Shown: positions 13,492 to 24,676, counted from the stretch's first letter. The stretch: 64,000 nucleotides of DNA from Ailurus styani (GCA_002007465.1 LNAC01000766.1:475535-539534), one strand, 5' to 3'. Made by a program: numbers and translations. The notes: a model not told the origin generated them from the letters alone.

Positions 13492-13734
13492 GGTTTTTTT
13501 TTAATTTTTAAAAAAATTTTAAATTTTTAAAAAAATTTTTAAAAGATTTTAATTATTTATTTGTCAGAGAGAGAGGAAGAGAGCACAAGCTGGCAGAGTG
13601 TCAGGCAGAGGCAGAGAGAGAAGCAGGCTCCCTGCTGAGCAAGGAGCCCAATGTGGGATTTGATCCCAGGACCCTGGGATCATGACCTGAGCCAAAGGCA
13701 GCCACTTAACTGACTGAGCCACCCAGGCATCCCT
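13492..13734 (-). mobile_element. CAN SINE, minus strand, inside L1
   Basis: Expanded T/A-rich tail at the left (13492-13560), GA-rich body, and head at the right (reverse complement starts GGGATGCCTGGGTGGCTCAG). Imperfect 16-bp target-site duplication: ataagtccaacattcg (13475-13490) and ataagcccaacatttg (13735-13750), both from the L1 ORF2 sequence it split. Confidence 0.95.
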
Positions 13735-14178
13735 ATAAGCCCAACATTTGTAGAAGGAAGAAAATTACAAAGATTGGGGAAGAAATAAATGCAATACAGA
13801 ATAGAAAATTAAATGAAAGTAAGAGTTTGAAAAGATAAACAAAATTGACAAAATTTAGCTCAACTAAGAAGAAAAAAAGAGCAGACTCAAATTTAGAAAA
13901 AAAAGAGGAGACATTACAACTGATGCCACAAAAATATAAAGGATCACAAGAGACTATTATGAACAATTACATGCCAAATTTGGATAACCTAGGAGAAATG
14001 GATAAATTCCTAGAAACATATAAATCTACCAAGACTGAATCATGAAGAAATAGAAAATCTGAATAGACCAGTCGTGAATAAGGAGATTGAATCAATAAAA
14101 AATTCCCCCAAAAGAAAAATCCCAAACCAGATGACTTCACTGATGAGTTCTACCAAATGTTTAAAAAAGAATTGACAT

Positions 14179-14369
14179 TGGGACCCCTGGGTGGCTCAGT
14201 CGGTTAAGCATCTGCCTTCTGCTCAGGTCATGATCTCAGGGTCCTGGGATCAAGGCCTGCATCAGGTTCCCTGGTTGGCAGGGAGCCTGCTTCTCCCTCT
14301 GCTTGTCACTCCCCCTGCTTGTGTTCTATGTCTCTGATAAACAAATAAATAAAATCTTAAAAAAAAAAA
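14179..14369 (+). mobile_element. CAN SINE, plus strand, inside L1
   Basis: Head gggacccctgggtggctcag, typical 'ggtcatgatctcagggtcctg', CT-rich body, and tail aaataaataaaatctt plus A12. Flanks agaattgacat (left) and agagttaacat (right) are the diverged target-site duplication. Confidence 0.95.
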
Positions 14370-14580
14370 AAAGAGTTAACATGAATCCTTCTTAAACTCT
14401 TGCAAAAGTTGAAGAAGAGGAAGACTTCCATATTAATTCTATAAAGCTAGAATAATCTTGCTGCTAAAGCCAAGGAAACTATGAGAAAACTTCAAAACCC
14501 TATTCTTAATACCCATCAATGCAAAAATTCTCAACATATACACCAAACCAAATTCAACAGCACATTAAAAAGATCCTGCA

Positions 14581-14780
14581 GGGGCCCTGGGTGGCTCAGT
14601 TGCTTAAGCATCCAATGTTTGATTTCAGCACAGGTCATGATCTCAGGGTCAGGGATTGAGCCCCACCTCAGGCTCCATGCTGGGTAGGGAGCCTGCTTAG
14701 GATTCTCTCTCCTTCCTTCACTGTCCCTCCCCCCGACCCAATGTGTGTGTACTCTTCCTCTAAACAAAACAAAACAAAAC
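14581..14780 (+). mobile_element. CAN SINE, plus strand, inside L1
   Basis: Head ggggccctgggtggctcag, 'caggtcatgatctcagggtca', CT-rich body, and an AAAAC-repeat tail (14763-14785). Target-site duplication aaaaagatcctgc (14567-14579) versus aaaaagatcttgc (14781-14793). Confidence 0.95.
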
Positions 14781-14923
14781 AAAAAGATCTTGCTGCATCA
14801 CTAATTGGCATTTACCCCTCATATATAAGGATGGTTCAACATACATAAATCAATTAAGAAATATACTAACTACATTAACAGAATGAAGGATAAAAAAAAC
14901 CCCATGATCATTTCAATATATGC

Positions 14924-14951
14924 AAAAAAAAAAAAAAAAAAAAAAAAACTN
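14924..14951. repeat. Poly(A) expansion with an ambiguous base
   Basis: Run of about 25 A, then CT and N at 14951, in the L1 ORF2 position where the consensus has only a short A run (gcagaaaaagc). The N marks a base the assembly could not call. Confidence 0.9.
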
Positions 14952-15960
14952 CAAAATTTTAACAACCTTCCATGGTAAAAACCCTCAATAATTTGGACGG
15001 AATAGAAGGAACTTACCTTGACATAATAAAAATCATATGTGAAAAGCAAACAGCTTATGTCACATTCAAAACTGGAAGTGTTTCCTCTAAGATTAGGAAC
15101 CAGGCAAGGATGTCCAGTCTTTCCATTTACATTTAATATAGAACTAGAGATCCTAGCCAGAAACATTGTTCAAGACAAAGAAATAAAAAGCATCAAAACT
15201 GGAAAAGAAGCATTAAAATAATCTCTGTTTATAAATCACACGATCAATTATGTAGAAGACCCTAAAGAATAAAAAAACACCCAAAAGCTTAGAACTAATA
15301 ATTCAGTGAAGTTGCAGGATACAAAATCCACATATAAAAACCATTTTGGTTTCTACACACTAACAATCAACTATCTGAAATGGAAATTAAGGAAACAATC
15401 CCATTTACAATAGCTTCAAAAAGAATAAAATTCTTAGGAAAAAATTTAATCAAGGATGCAAAAGACTTTTACATTGAAAACTATATAATATTAATGAAAG
15501 AAATTTTAAAAGATACAACTAAATGGAAAAACATTTCATGTTCATGAAATGGAAGAATTAATATTGTTAAAACATCCATGCTATTCAAAATGATCTACAG
15601 ATGCAGTGCCATCCTATCAAAATCCCAGTGGCATTTTTTTCTCCAGATATAGAAAAAAAAATCCTAAAATTCATATGAAATCACAAAACATTCCAAATAG
15701 CCAAAGCAATCTTGAGCAAGAACAGAACTGGAGGCATCACATTTTATGATTTCAAAATATACTACAAAGATACAGTAATCAAATCACTATGGTAGTGGCA
15801 TAAAAACAGACATGTAGACTGGTGGAAAAGAATAGACAGCCTAGAAATAAACCCACACGTATGTGATCAACTGATCTTTGACAAGGGTGCCAAGAATAAA
15901 CAATGGGAAAATGATGGTCTCTTCAACAAATAATATTGGGAAACTTATATCCACCTACAA

Positions 15961-16169
15961 AAGGGAGGAAAGGGAAGGGGAGAAAGAGGGGAGGAGAGGG
16001 GAGGGGAAGAGAGGGGAGGAAGGGGAGGGGAGGGGAGGGGAAAGAAAGAAAAAAGAAAGAAGGAAATAAAGAGAAAGAAAGAAAAAAAGGAAGAGAGGGA
16101 GGGAGGGAGGGAGGGAGGGAGGGGGAAGGAAGGAAGGAAAGAAGAGAAAAAAGAAAAGGAGGAAGGAAA
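15961..16169. repeat. About 210-bp GA-rich polypurine expansion in L1
   Basis: Composite of GGGGA/GGGGAGA units (15961-16035), GAAA units (16040-16092), GGGA units (16093-16122) and GGAA units (16125-16165), with no pyrimidine for long stretches. It replaces the A-rich segment of L1 ORF2 after 'ccacctacaaaaggga'. The 89- and 76-codon open frames across it are low-complexity artefacts. Confidence 0.95.
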
Positions 16170-17860
16170 TTGCACGCTTACCTTAAGAAAAGCAGCTCAA
16201 AGTAGATTAAAGATTTTAACCTAATACCTGAGTCTTTAAAACTCTTAGAAAAAAACTTAGAGGGAAAACTTCAGGATATTGGTCTAGGCAATGATTCCTT
16301 GAATACAATACCTAATGCACAAATAACAAATACAAAAATAGACAAGTGAAACTGCATCAAATTGGAAAGCTTCAAACTAAAAAGCACGGCAAAGGAAACA
16401 ATCAACAGAGTAAAAAACGTAACCTATGGAATGTGAGAAAGTATCTGCAAACCAAGTGATTAATGTCCAAAATATATAAAGAACTTCTACAGCTCAATAA
16501 AAAAAAAAACAACTTGATTCAAAAGCAGGCAAACACCTTGGGTAGCTATTTCTCCAGAGAAGACATACAAATGGACAACAGGTATATAAAAAGAAGTTCA
16601 GCATCACTAATCGTGTGGGAAATACAAATCAAAATCACCGTGAAGTATAACTTCATACCTGTTATTAAATTCTTATGAGAACAAAATGAAACAAAAGATG
16701 GCAAGTGCTGGCAAGGATGTGAAATAATTGCAACTCTTATACAGTGTTGGTGGGAATGCAAAATCATGCAGCTGCTATGGGAAATATGATGGCGTCGCCT
16801 CAAAAATTAAAAATAGAACTATTCTTTGATCCCATCTCATTTCTGGTTATGTATCTAAAAGAACTGAAATCGTGATCTCTAAAGGTGTATTTGTACTCTC
16901 ACATATACTGCAACATTATTCACAATAGCCAAGATAAGGAAACAAAGTAAATGTCTATCGACATATGAATGGATAAATAAAATGTGATATATACATACAA
17001 CAGTTATTATTCAGCCTTAGAATAGAAGAGTATCCTGTCATCTATGACAGTGTTTACAGACCTTGAAAGCATGATGTTAAGTGAAATTAGCCAGTCACAG
17101 AAAGACAAGTAGTGCATGATTCCACTCATGTGAAGTATCGAAGCTCTTCAAACACAAAAGAAGCAGAGAGTGGAATGGTGGTGGTCAGGGGACGGGGGAA
17201 GGGGAACACGGGGAGTTGCTTTTTAATGGGTCTAAAGCTTCAATTATACAAGTTGATTAAGTCCTAGAGATCTGCTTACAACACTCTACCGATAGCTAAC
17301 AACACTGTATTGTACCCTTAAAATCCATGTAAGTGTTCTTACCACAATTCAAAAAAAGAAAAAAAGAAATTCTTAATCCTGGTGTCCCAGGGCCTGAGTG
17401 TCAGTCTTACATTCCTTGAGTTTGTTTCTCCCAAGAGGCCCTGAGGGTGGGCACGCAGAGAGAACCCTGGCAGAGTTCTCCCGGTGAAATGCCCAGGACG
17501 TTTGCCTCCCATTCCAGAACAGCAGCTTTCTTTCCCCAGCGCTGCGTTTGGTAACGGGCCAGGATCGAGGGTTCTCCTGGTCATTCTTCCTGCCTCGGAG
17601 GTACACGATCTAGAAATACGTGCAGCTCTGTGCCTCCCCCTTTCATGGGCCTCTGGTCCCCTACCTGTGAAACAGAAACAATAATCTCTCTCTATTAGAC
17701 TCAGTTTGTGAAAATACTAGAGCCTCCCTTCTTGGAGTAAGGCATGTCTCCACAGGTTGAACTGTTAATAGATTGGCAGGGCACACAGACCCTGAACTCA
17801 ACTTAATAAATGGAGTAATAAATGGAGTCATTGACCATGTCCCTTGTCTCAGCAGAAGCC

Positions 17861-17879
17861 ATATATATATATATATATT
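17861..17879. repeat. (AT)n microsatellite
   Basis: About nine uninterrupted AT dinucleotides. Confidence 0.95.
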
Positions 17880-18509
17880 CTGGGCAAAGAAAATCAAATC
17901 AGTGCCTGGTGCAGGGGATATGTAAAGTGTGCTTGATAGCGCCTCGGTAGGAAGAACATTACTCATTACTCATTGTGACAAAACTTCTTCTCCCTGGGAG
18001 GTGATAATGCAGCTGTTATTACTTTTTATAATTTAGCCAAGAACTGCTAACACAGAGATTTTTAATTCAAGGATTTAACAAATTCAAAATAATGGAGCAT
18101 ACTAATAGACCAAATTGTACATGCAGTCAATACAATCTTACTCAGATAGAGAACTTGCATTATGTTTCTTGACATTAGGTGATACATGGAAGTAATGAAA
18201 TTTTTAGTCCTTGGTTTTCAATTTCAAAATATCGTTATTTTGCATTTGTGAGATTCTGTACTCACTTAACAGAATCTCAGAATTATAAAAGGACTTTATG
18301 AATGCTAAGCCCTTGCTGGTATGATTTAAATTCAAATAAAATACATGGGGTCATTTTTATTTAACAAACTGGCCCTAACCAAATTTTCATTTTCCATTTT
18401 TCTTCAATATTTACTGTCCTAACCTTGCGCAAACCCAGAAATGAGAAGAGATGTACATTTAAACTTTAACATCCATTAAAATAGGCAGTGAGGCTGTGAA
18501 AAACTTCTT

Positions 18510-18526
18510 TTGTGTGTGTGTGTGTA
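18510..18526. repeat. (TG)n microsatellite
   Basis: About eight uninterrupted TG dinucleotides, followed by a G-rich patch (tggggaggggaggggtat). Confidence 0.95.
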
Positions 18527-18959
18527 GTGGGGAGGGGAGGGGTATTTATAGGTTTGTTGAAAATTTATACTAAAAAGGAAAAATGGAAAACATAACACAA
18601 AACCAGAATAGCAATGTGAGCATTTGTTTAGTCAGGAACTTTAAATTTAGCACCATCACTAATAAATACTTAATGAACACACAGACACATGCACCATTTA
18701 AATGTTCTTATCTTCGTTTAAATTGAAACCGAAATGTTAAATACTTTAAAATGGAAACAATGCTCCCTTAAAAAGCTTTACATCTCTCCAGAAGAAAATA
18801 CTGTCATCTCCATTTATAAACACCTTTAACTTTTCAAAGCATTTTTCAACCTATGCGATTTTATTTTATTTCTACCACCCTCTGGCAAATAGGTGAAATG
18901 GCCTCTTTTGCCCTTCATGGGTCTGAAGCATATAAAAGAGAGAAGAGAGAGCAAAAACA

Positions 18960-19180
18960 TTTATTGAGGTACCAGAGTTTTTACTAGCTACATATTAAAA
19001 TCTCTTTTAATTTTCAAAACTAGCCTGTAAAGTAGATATTCTTATTTTGGTTTTCAGCTAGGGAACTGGAAGCCCAGGAATCTTCAATGATTTGCTCAAT
19101 ATCACACAGCCAGTAGATGCTACAACCAAGATTTAAAACCCAGGTCGGTCTGACCACAAAGTCTACTATACCAGGCTGTC
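18960..19180 (-). mobile_element. MIR SINE, minus strand
   Basis: Reverse-oriented MIR: 'atttattgaggtaccagag', 'aatctcttttaattttcaaaac', 'gtaaagtagatattcttatt', 'agggaactggaagccc', 'gatttgctcaatatcacac', 'aagatttaaaacccaggtc' and a terminal 'ctgaccacaaagtct', in consensus order over almost the whole element. Confidence 0.75.
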
Positions 19181-20089
19181 TACCTTTTATGTTGGATTAT
19201 ACATTACAAAAAAGGTCAAAATGTCTTGTTGAAAAGCCTTAAAAAGAATTCAGTTTTCCTGAATCCTAGTGCCATGCAGAGGTAGGAAAAATAAAGATCC
19301 AGTAAAATAAAACATTTAGGCAAAGATGGTATATCTCAGATTTGCACTGTAATAACTGTCAAGTAGCAAAGAAACTTAGTTGTGATTGTGAAAAGTTATG
19401 GAGTTTTGAGGGGTTTCAGGTTTGAGTCCTAAAGAATGGGTGAGTGAGACTGATGAAAAGTTATAGGAGAACTATTATAACTTGAGTTCCATTTATTTCT
19501 AAAACCATGTTTCACAAACTTTGGTGCCCATCAGAATTGTCTGGGGAGCTTGCTAAATATATAGGTGCTACAAAACAGCTTGTAGAAATTTGGTCTAAAG
19601 TAGCATTTCCTGAATGGTCACCTGAAGAGCCAAAATATGGCTCTTGGTTCATGGAAAAGAGGTTTCCAAAAACAAGTAAGTGAGGGAAGTGGTGCTTTGT
19701 GTAAATCCCACAGGTTGATTTTATACTAATGAGCTTCAAATTTGTGCAATCATAGGAGGGTGGAAAGGAGATAGGAGAACCCCAGCAGGGAAGGACCCCA
19801 CAGGCTTTAACGTCTGAGAGCTGTGAAGGAAAGAAAAACCTGTGACCGGCAAGCTAAAACAAGATCAGAAGCCGACAGAAATTGAATTGTGCATCAGACT
19901 GAAAGCCAGAGGCAGAAATGAAGGCTGTTTTGAGTGATGGAGAGCAGGGAGGAGGTAAGTGTCAGGTATAGGAAACTGAACAGTTGAAGCTCTTAATCCA
20001 GAAAATGGATTCCTGTGCTTTAATGTGTGGGCATGCTGCATTGGGTGAGTGTGGTAGACAGTCTAGTAGGGTCACCTGTGGTTTCCTGT
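19181..20089. other. Unannotated non-coding stretch
   Basis: No gene or clear repeat recognised; moderately AT-rich, with purine-rich patches at 19745-19800 and 19900-19960. Confidence 0.5.
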
Positions 20090-20340
20090 CCAGCTACTCC
20101 ACAGACGTCTTCGAGGTCTGGCTCACTGTTCTTTCTTGGGAAGCTTTCCCTGAATATCCTGACCACCTATCCCCAGGCATCCCCTTTCTTTTTTGAACTC
20201 TTTGCTCTTAACCTTTCCAATGTTCTCCTTATTACTTGACTGTACATTTTCTGTTAGTGGCTAATAGCATTTTATGTATCCTTTTTTTTTTTTTTTTTTG
20301 CCAAATATACTGTAAGTTTTTGTGGGTAGAAATCCTATCT
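20090..20340 (+). mobile_element. L2 LINE 3' fragment, plus strand
   Basis: L2-like order: 'gggaagctttccctgaatatc' (the treated-as 'gggaagccttccctga' block), 'gactgtacattttctgttag' and 'tactgtaagtttttgtgggtag' (the 'gactgtaagctcc' block). A T18 homopolymer (20283-20299) has grown inside it. Confidence 0.5.
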
Positions 20341-20349
20341 TTTACTCAG

Positions 20350-20960
20350 TTGTCAAGTGCCGTGTAATGAATCACCTCAAAGCTTACTGACTTAAAGCAC
20401 TAGTTATGTTATTTCACAGGATTCTGTGGGTTGACTGGGTGGTGTTTTGTTTTGTTTTGTTTTCACTTGGAGCTGTAGGACTTCTCACAGGACCAAAATG
20501 TCCACGCTAATTCATCTTTGTCAGGTTCACTTTCAGACAAGGACCCTAAGAGGGTTGAAGAAAACTTCTTCCTCCCTTGCAGGGTGTTGAGCCTGAGGGA
20601 AGGGAGGTTGACTTTGACCCTGGTTGTGCTCCGTGTTTTCATTTTATAGCTGGCCCAGGGGGCTGAGCAGTTTCCTAGGGGGATCTTTGTTCTCCTCCAT
20701 GAAGGCCTTCTTACATTATGGCAGCTAGATTCCAGAAGTTCCAAGAAGCCAAAGCAGAAGTTGGAGAGCCCTTATGGATCATCCATGGAAGTTACACAGA
20801 ATCATTTTTGCCACACTTTACTTATCAAACAGTCAGAGGATCTGCCCAGAATTAAGGGGAGAGGAAATATACTCCACCTCTTGAGAAGCATTGGCAAGGT
20901 CACAGGCAGAGAAGCATGTGGAATGGGGGAGGCTTGGAAGCCAAGTCTATCATTCAGATG
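20350..20960. mobile_element. Old interspersed repeat, class uncertain (LTR-like)
   Basis: The left edge reads 'gtaatgaatcacctcaaagc...acttaaagcac...tttcacaggattctgtggg' and the right edge 'ggggagaggaaatatactccacctcttgagaag'. Both are phrases I associate with a widespread old placental repeat, but I cannot name the family. TTTTG units (20443-20462) interrupt it. The 93-codon minus-strand frame here has no domain signature. Confidence 0.4.
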
Positions 20961-20965
20961 AAAGC

Positions 20966-21078
20966 ATCAAAGAGTATAATGGTTAAAGACATGGCCTTTG
21001 GAATTAGACAGGGGTTCAAAGCTCCACTACTACCTGATAGCTGAACTTATTTAGTGTCTGTGAGCTTGAGGTGAGCAA
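20966..21078 (+). mobile_element. MIR SINE, left half (split by LTR)
   Basis: Starts at the MIR 5' region ('agtataatggttaaagacatggcctttgg...ggttcaaagctccactact') and runs to 'tctgtgagcttgag...gcaa', where it stops at the LTR. Its right half resumes at 22058. Confidence 0.8.
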
Positions 21079-22057
21079 TGTTGGGGTTCAGAGCTGACAG
21101 TCAAGAGAGAGTTCTTGAGACATCTTCAGTGCAAAAAAGGTGGTTTTATTAAAGCACAGGGACAACCCATGGGCAGAAAGAGCTGTACTGGGGTTGTGGC
21201 AGGTGACTGATTATATATAATTATATACTATATATATTATATATATAGTATAAGTTGGGAGGGGGTTAGGGACAGAGTAAGTCTCTAAGGAATTTTGAAA
21301 GCAAGGTGTCCAGGACCTTGAGGGGGTCCAGCTATTGTTAGGTAAAGGTCATTTATTACTGCCTTGTAAAACCCTAGTTATGAGATCCTTCAGATGTCTA
21401 TCAGTGGGCCATGTGCTTGGGGGATGATTGCTAAAATAGAGCATGAATGTAGAAATAAAGGAAGTTTCCAAAGGAATTTTTATATGTTAAAGTAGATTCA
21501 CAGGATCCTGGGGCTTGGGTTAAAATTGCTTTTTGCCCTAGCAAAGTGTCCACATCGAGGCAGCTGAGTTCCTAGAGGAAGGTCACTCTGCCTGTTTCGA
21601 GGATTTATTTTTTTTCTTTTGCGTTTGTTTCCTGTAAGGTTTCCCGGTAGCCCTCCCAGTAACGGCGGATTAAACGAAGCACCAGACGAATAGGCACCAG
21701 GGGCGATTTTTTAATAGAGATGCCCTCGGGTGAGGTTCCGCGACTCCGAGAGAAGGGAGTCGGGGAAGTNAGATTTTTAATAGAGATGCCCTCGGGCGAG
21801 GTTCCGCCGGGGAAGTCGCACCTGGGGGAGGATGCGCACGGGTTTTTATGGGCTGTGGGCGGAACAGGGGAACATGACCATAATTGGTAGGAGATTGGAT
21901 GGAGTTCAGCCCTCGGTTTCCCACCCAAGCTCTGGCCTTGGCAGTCTTTCGAGAGTGGAAGCTGATTAGAGGGGGGCGGGGCGGTGAGACAGTAGGGCAG
22001 CCGCCGTCTTGTGGCCTCCTCAGTTCCCCGGACCCCGTCGGCCCAACATTTCCCACA
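21079..22057 (-). mobile_element. Solo retroviral LTR (ERV1-like), minus strand, about 980 bp
   Basis: Bounded by TG (21079) and CA (22057) on the plus strand, i.e. TGTGGG...CCAACA on the minus strand. It interrupts a MIR, with 4-bp flanks gcaa and tcaa (3 of 4 identical) as a likely target-site duplication. On the minus strand a GC-rich promoter-like part comes first (CCAAT at about 21890, cccataaaaaccc at about 21840). A tandemly duplicated segment with attaaa follows, then a longer AT-richer part, and near the end aataaaaccacc (about 21140), a plausible polyadenylation signal. No gag, pol or env is visible. An internal TG at 21633 could mean two LTR segments rather than one. The 128- and 107-codon frames here are not viral genes. 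Confidence 0.65.
21707..21807. repeat. Tandem duplication within the LTR
   Basis: Two copies of a roughly 40-bp segment: 'gattttttaatagagatgcc...ctcgggtgaggttccgc' starting at 21706 and 'gatttttaatagagatgcc...ctcgggcgaggttccgc' starting at 21772. An uncallable base (N, 21770) lies at the junction. Confidence 0.9.
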
Positions 22058-22165
22058 TCAATTTAAGTTTCCCATTGGTAAAATGAAGGTTGTTTTGAGG
22101 GTTTAATATGACAAGCACAGTGCTTGGCACATACTCAATATTTAACATGTGGTAGCTACTCTCAG
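22058..22165 (+). mobile_element. MIR SINE, right half (split by LTR)
   Basis: Continues the MIR from 20966: 'tttcccattggtaaaatgaagg', 'gggtttaatatgacaagcac', 'agtgcttggcacatactcaat' and 'tgtggtagctact'. These are the MIR core and 3' part in correct order after removal of the LTR. Confidence 0.85.
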
Positions 22166-24660
22166 AGTGGAGTCACAGAAGACCCTCCTACAGGAAAGTT
22201 AAAAGCTTCTACTGCAAAAACAAAAACAAAACACAAACAACAACAACAAAACTTTAACAATTACAGATGCATTATTCATTCCTTTGGCTAATATGTTTGA
22301 TGGTACTTAGAAGTCAAGTCGGCCTGACTATTTACTGAAGGGTGTGTTCACTCTTGGGTCTGAGAAGGGTTCCCATTTTGAAAATACAGATAACCCTGGT
22401 GGAGGCAACAATTCAACAAGAACCAAATTTTCAGAACTTGGCCAACAGTCAATTCTAACAGAAGGAGAGAGAACATAAAGGTGCTAAGCATCCTTCTCAG
22501 AAGTCAAGGTACCGATGAAGGGAGAAACAGAAAGGCGGGGCACTGAAGACACATTGATCTCCCTGAACCAGTACAGCCATGAAGAAATAGGCATTGGGTG
22601 ACTGACCTGCCATCTGATTTAAAATAGTGCAGCAGAAACGCCCTTAGCAAATGTTAGAGAAATTTGATATTTTATTGCCTTCTATTTATTTTCCTGACAC
22701 GACGTAGAATGAAAACAATTGTTGCCAAAACCTGAGACTCTCTGACCTTTAGTTTCTGCCCAAGCGCTTCTCACCTAAGGAGAATATACACCCGCTCCGT
22801 GAACAAAAACTCTTTCTCCTCTAAGCCTAAAATTTCATTCCTACATTCAGTTGAGTAAAAATAATCCTTGTGATGATCATAAAATTAATATAATCTCTCA
22901 GGAAATCTGTCATTGTTAAAACTGGAAATGAACCAATGAAGAAAAGGTGAAGAGAGACCCTTCTGGCTAAATTGTCCGAAACACTCTGCAACAATGGAGA
23001 ATAATAAAATACAATTAAGGCTGAAAGTGACCTGAAGCTTTAAGTATCAGAGTACTTAATGGGACATGAAGACCACGTAAAGGTCAGCAACTCAGAAGCG
23101 ACCCCCTGGTTATAGCATACAGGTTAAAAAAGATTCCAAACCTCTTGAATTGTAGGTAGCTTATCATTTGTGAAATGTAAATTGTTGCTCGATTTGCATT
23201 AAAATGAAACAGGACTTCTCATTTACTAGGTTGACAAAGATGGCTACAAAGTAACAGCCAATCCTGGGAAGGGCTTGATGAGAAACAGCTTCTATTTCTG
23301 AGAAGTAATTAGCCCAGGATCTTTGAAGTGGTTCAGGAAAGTTCACATATCCAGCAATTTACCTTTTAAAAAAAAAATGATCTTGAAGAAAAGACTTAAG
23401 CTTTGAAAAATAGATGGGTGCCCCCTAAAAGTTCGTTACAGCAAGACAGATAATACAGACAGGATTTATATTGAAAAGGTGAGGCCACAGCAACAGTAAA
23501 GCTTTGGGAATAGTCTAAATACCCATCGATAGAATGGCTTAATTTACAGCATACCTCAGGAAGGAAAGATGCTGCCACTTAAAACTAGGTTTTAAAAATA
23601 AGATAGAAATAAAATTATAGAGCATTACTCTTTTCATGAAATACCTGGAAGTAAAACATGTGGAGGATGGAGAGGCATGGAGATGGGTTGGCAGAGAGCA
23701 TGTAAATCCTACTCTAAGAACGTCCAGGTGATAGACTCAGCTCCAAAGAGGTGTGGTAGAGACAGTGCGGACCAGGGCCCACCTCAGGAGCAGTAATGGG
23801 GTTACGGGCGCTCTTCAGGTGCGGGAGGACTGGGCTGAGAGCCAGTTGTGTGGTAAAGAGCCTGGGCTTTAGACAGCAGTGTGGCTAGGAGGTGTGCTAT
23901 AAACAAAGACCTCTAGCTGGGACCGTTGCCAAGCATCTCCTCTCTGAGGACACCAGGAAGTACCAAGTCCCTAAGAAAGCCAACTGTGAGTGCTGTAAAG
24001 AGTAGCTATTTCTATCAGAAGTTCTACTTGGTGAGGCCCAGTGAGAGGCCTCACACTGAATAGAAATTTGATCATCCCGCTTTTGTTTTTCGTTCATTAA
24101 AAATGGTTTAATGGTATCTGAAATAAAGGTCAACAGATTTCATAAGAAGATTCCAGACTTCCTGACAGCGCAGTTTATTCTGTAATATTAACACTGCCCT
24201 CAGAATACCCAATGAATGTTGACTTGATCACAAGAGGCCAAACGTCATTGTAATCAACATATTAATCTGATATTTCCCACTGCCTGTTAAGAAACCTTGG
24301 ATTTAAATAATAGGGTACTGTCTGCAGCTAGTTCTGTACATACATTGTAGAAATACAGTGAAATGAAAATTCATGAACACAGCATTTTTGCCACAATGCC
24401 TTCAAAACGCTAATGAAGAGGTCACCTGGATTTTATGATGAAAAAATGAAGAAACTGCAACTTAAATAAACACCTTTACTTCTGAAGGACATGGGCTCAA
24501 AGGCGGCTTACAAAATAACATATGCCAATGTGTACCAATTGCACACATTCTCTGAAAAAAATCTAGAGCATTCCTCAGTTAACTATTCATAAAATTTTAA
24601 AAAATTCATAAAATAATGTCTTAAAATGTTCATCTTCATATGCTACTTTATATCCTACAA
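22166..24660. other. Gene-free stretch without recognised repeats
   Basis: No gene or clear repeat apart from a CAAA/CAA tract (22216-22252) and an A9 run. The segment 23745-23890 is GC-richer and contains a short MIR-start-like phrase. All frames are under 80 codons and unrecognised. Confidence 0.5.
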
Positions 24661-24676
24661 ATAAAGATGTTATGAG

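Larger units (their letters stand above)
10860..17365 (+). mobile_element. Decayed LINE-1, near full length, plus strand
   Basis: Consecutive L1 landmarks appear in the right order. An ORF1-like segment (about 10890-11800) has 'aaagaagctaaaggaatt', 'tctggaattgaagaacataa', 'ttcaatagcagatat', 'gcattatgagagtc' and 'gatttctcagcgaaaacctt'. An inter-ORF stretch (11860-12380) ends with an actccttatctatcaat start of ORF2. The endonuclease region lies at 12390-13400. The reverse transcriptase has the 'agattaggaaccaggcaaggatg' block (LGTRQGCP at about 15090-15115). The C-terminal part runs from 15780 to 17130, and the 3' UTR ends in an A-rich tail near 17360. Four CAN SINEs and several simple repeats interrupt it. 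Where the catalytic FADD of the reverse transcriptase should be (about 15227-15239) the reading is F-I-N-H, and in-frame stops abound, so it is dead. The 5' boundary is uncertain by a few hundred bases. Confidence 0.88.
17370..18959. other. Unannotated non-coding stretch
   Basis: No gene recognised. 17380-17690 is GC-richer than its surroundings. Its right edge ('tgggcctctggtcccctacctgtgaaacag') resembles a MIR core, too short to call. An (AT)n tract (17861-17879) and a TG repeat (18510-18526) lie within; the rest looks unique. Confidence 0.45.

Noticed and set aside
15945..16205. Lys/Glu/Gly- or Ser/Pro/Phe-rich frames on both strands
   Set aside because: Pure translations of the polypurine expansion.
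21670..22056. 128-codon frame in the GC-rich LTR part
   Set aside because: Lies wholly within LTR sequence and crosses an N; not a gag, pol or env match.
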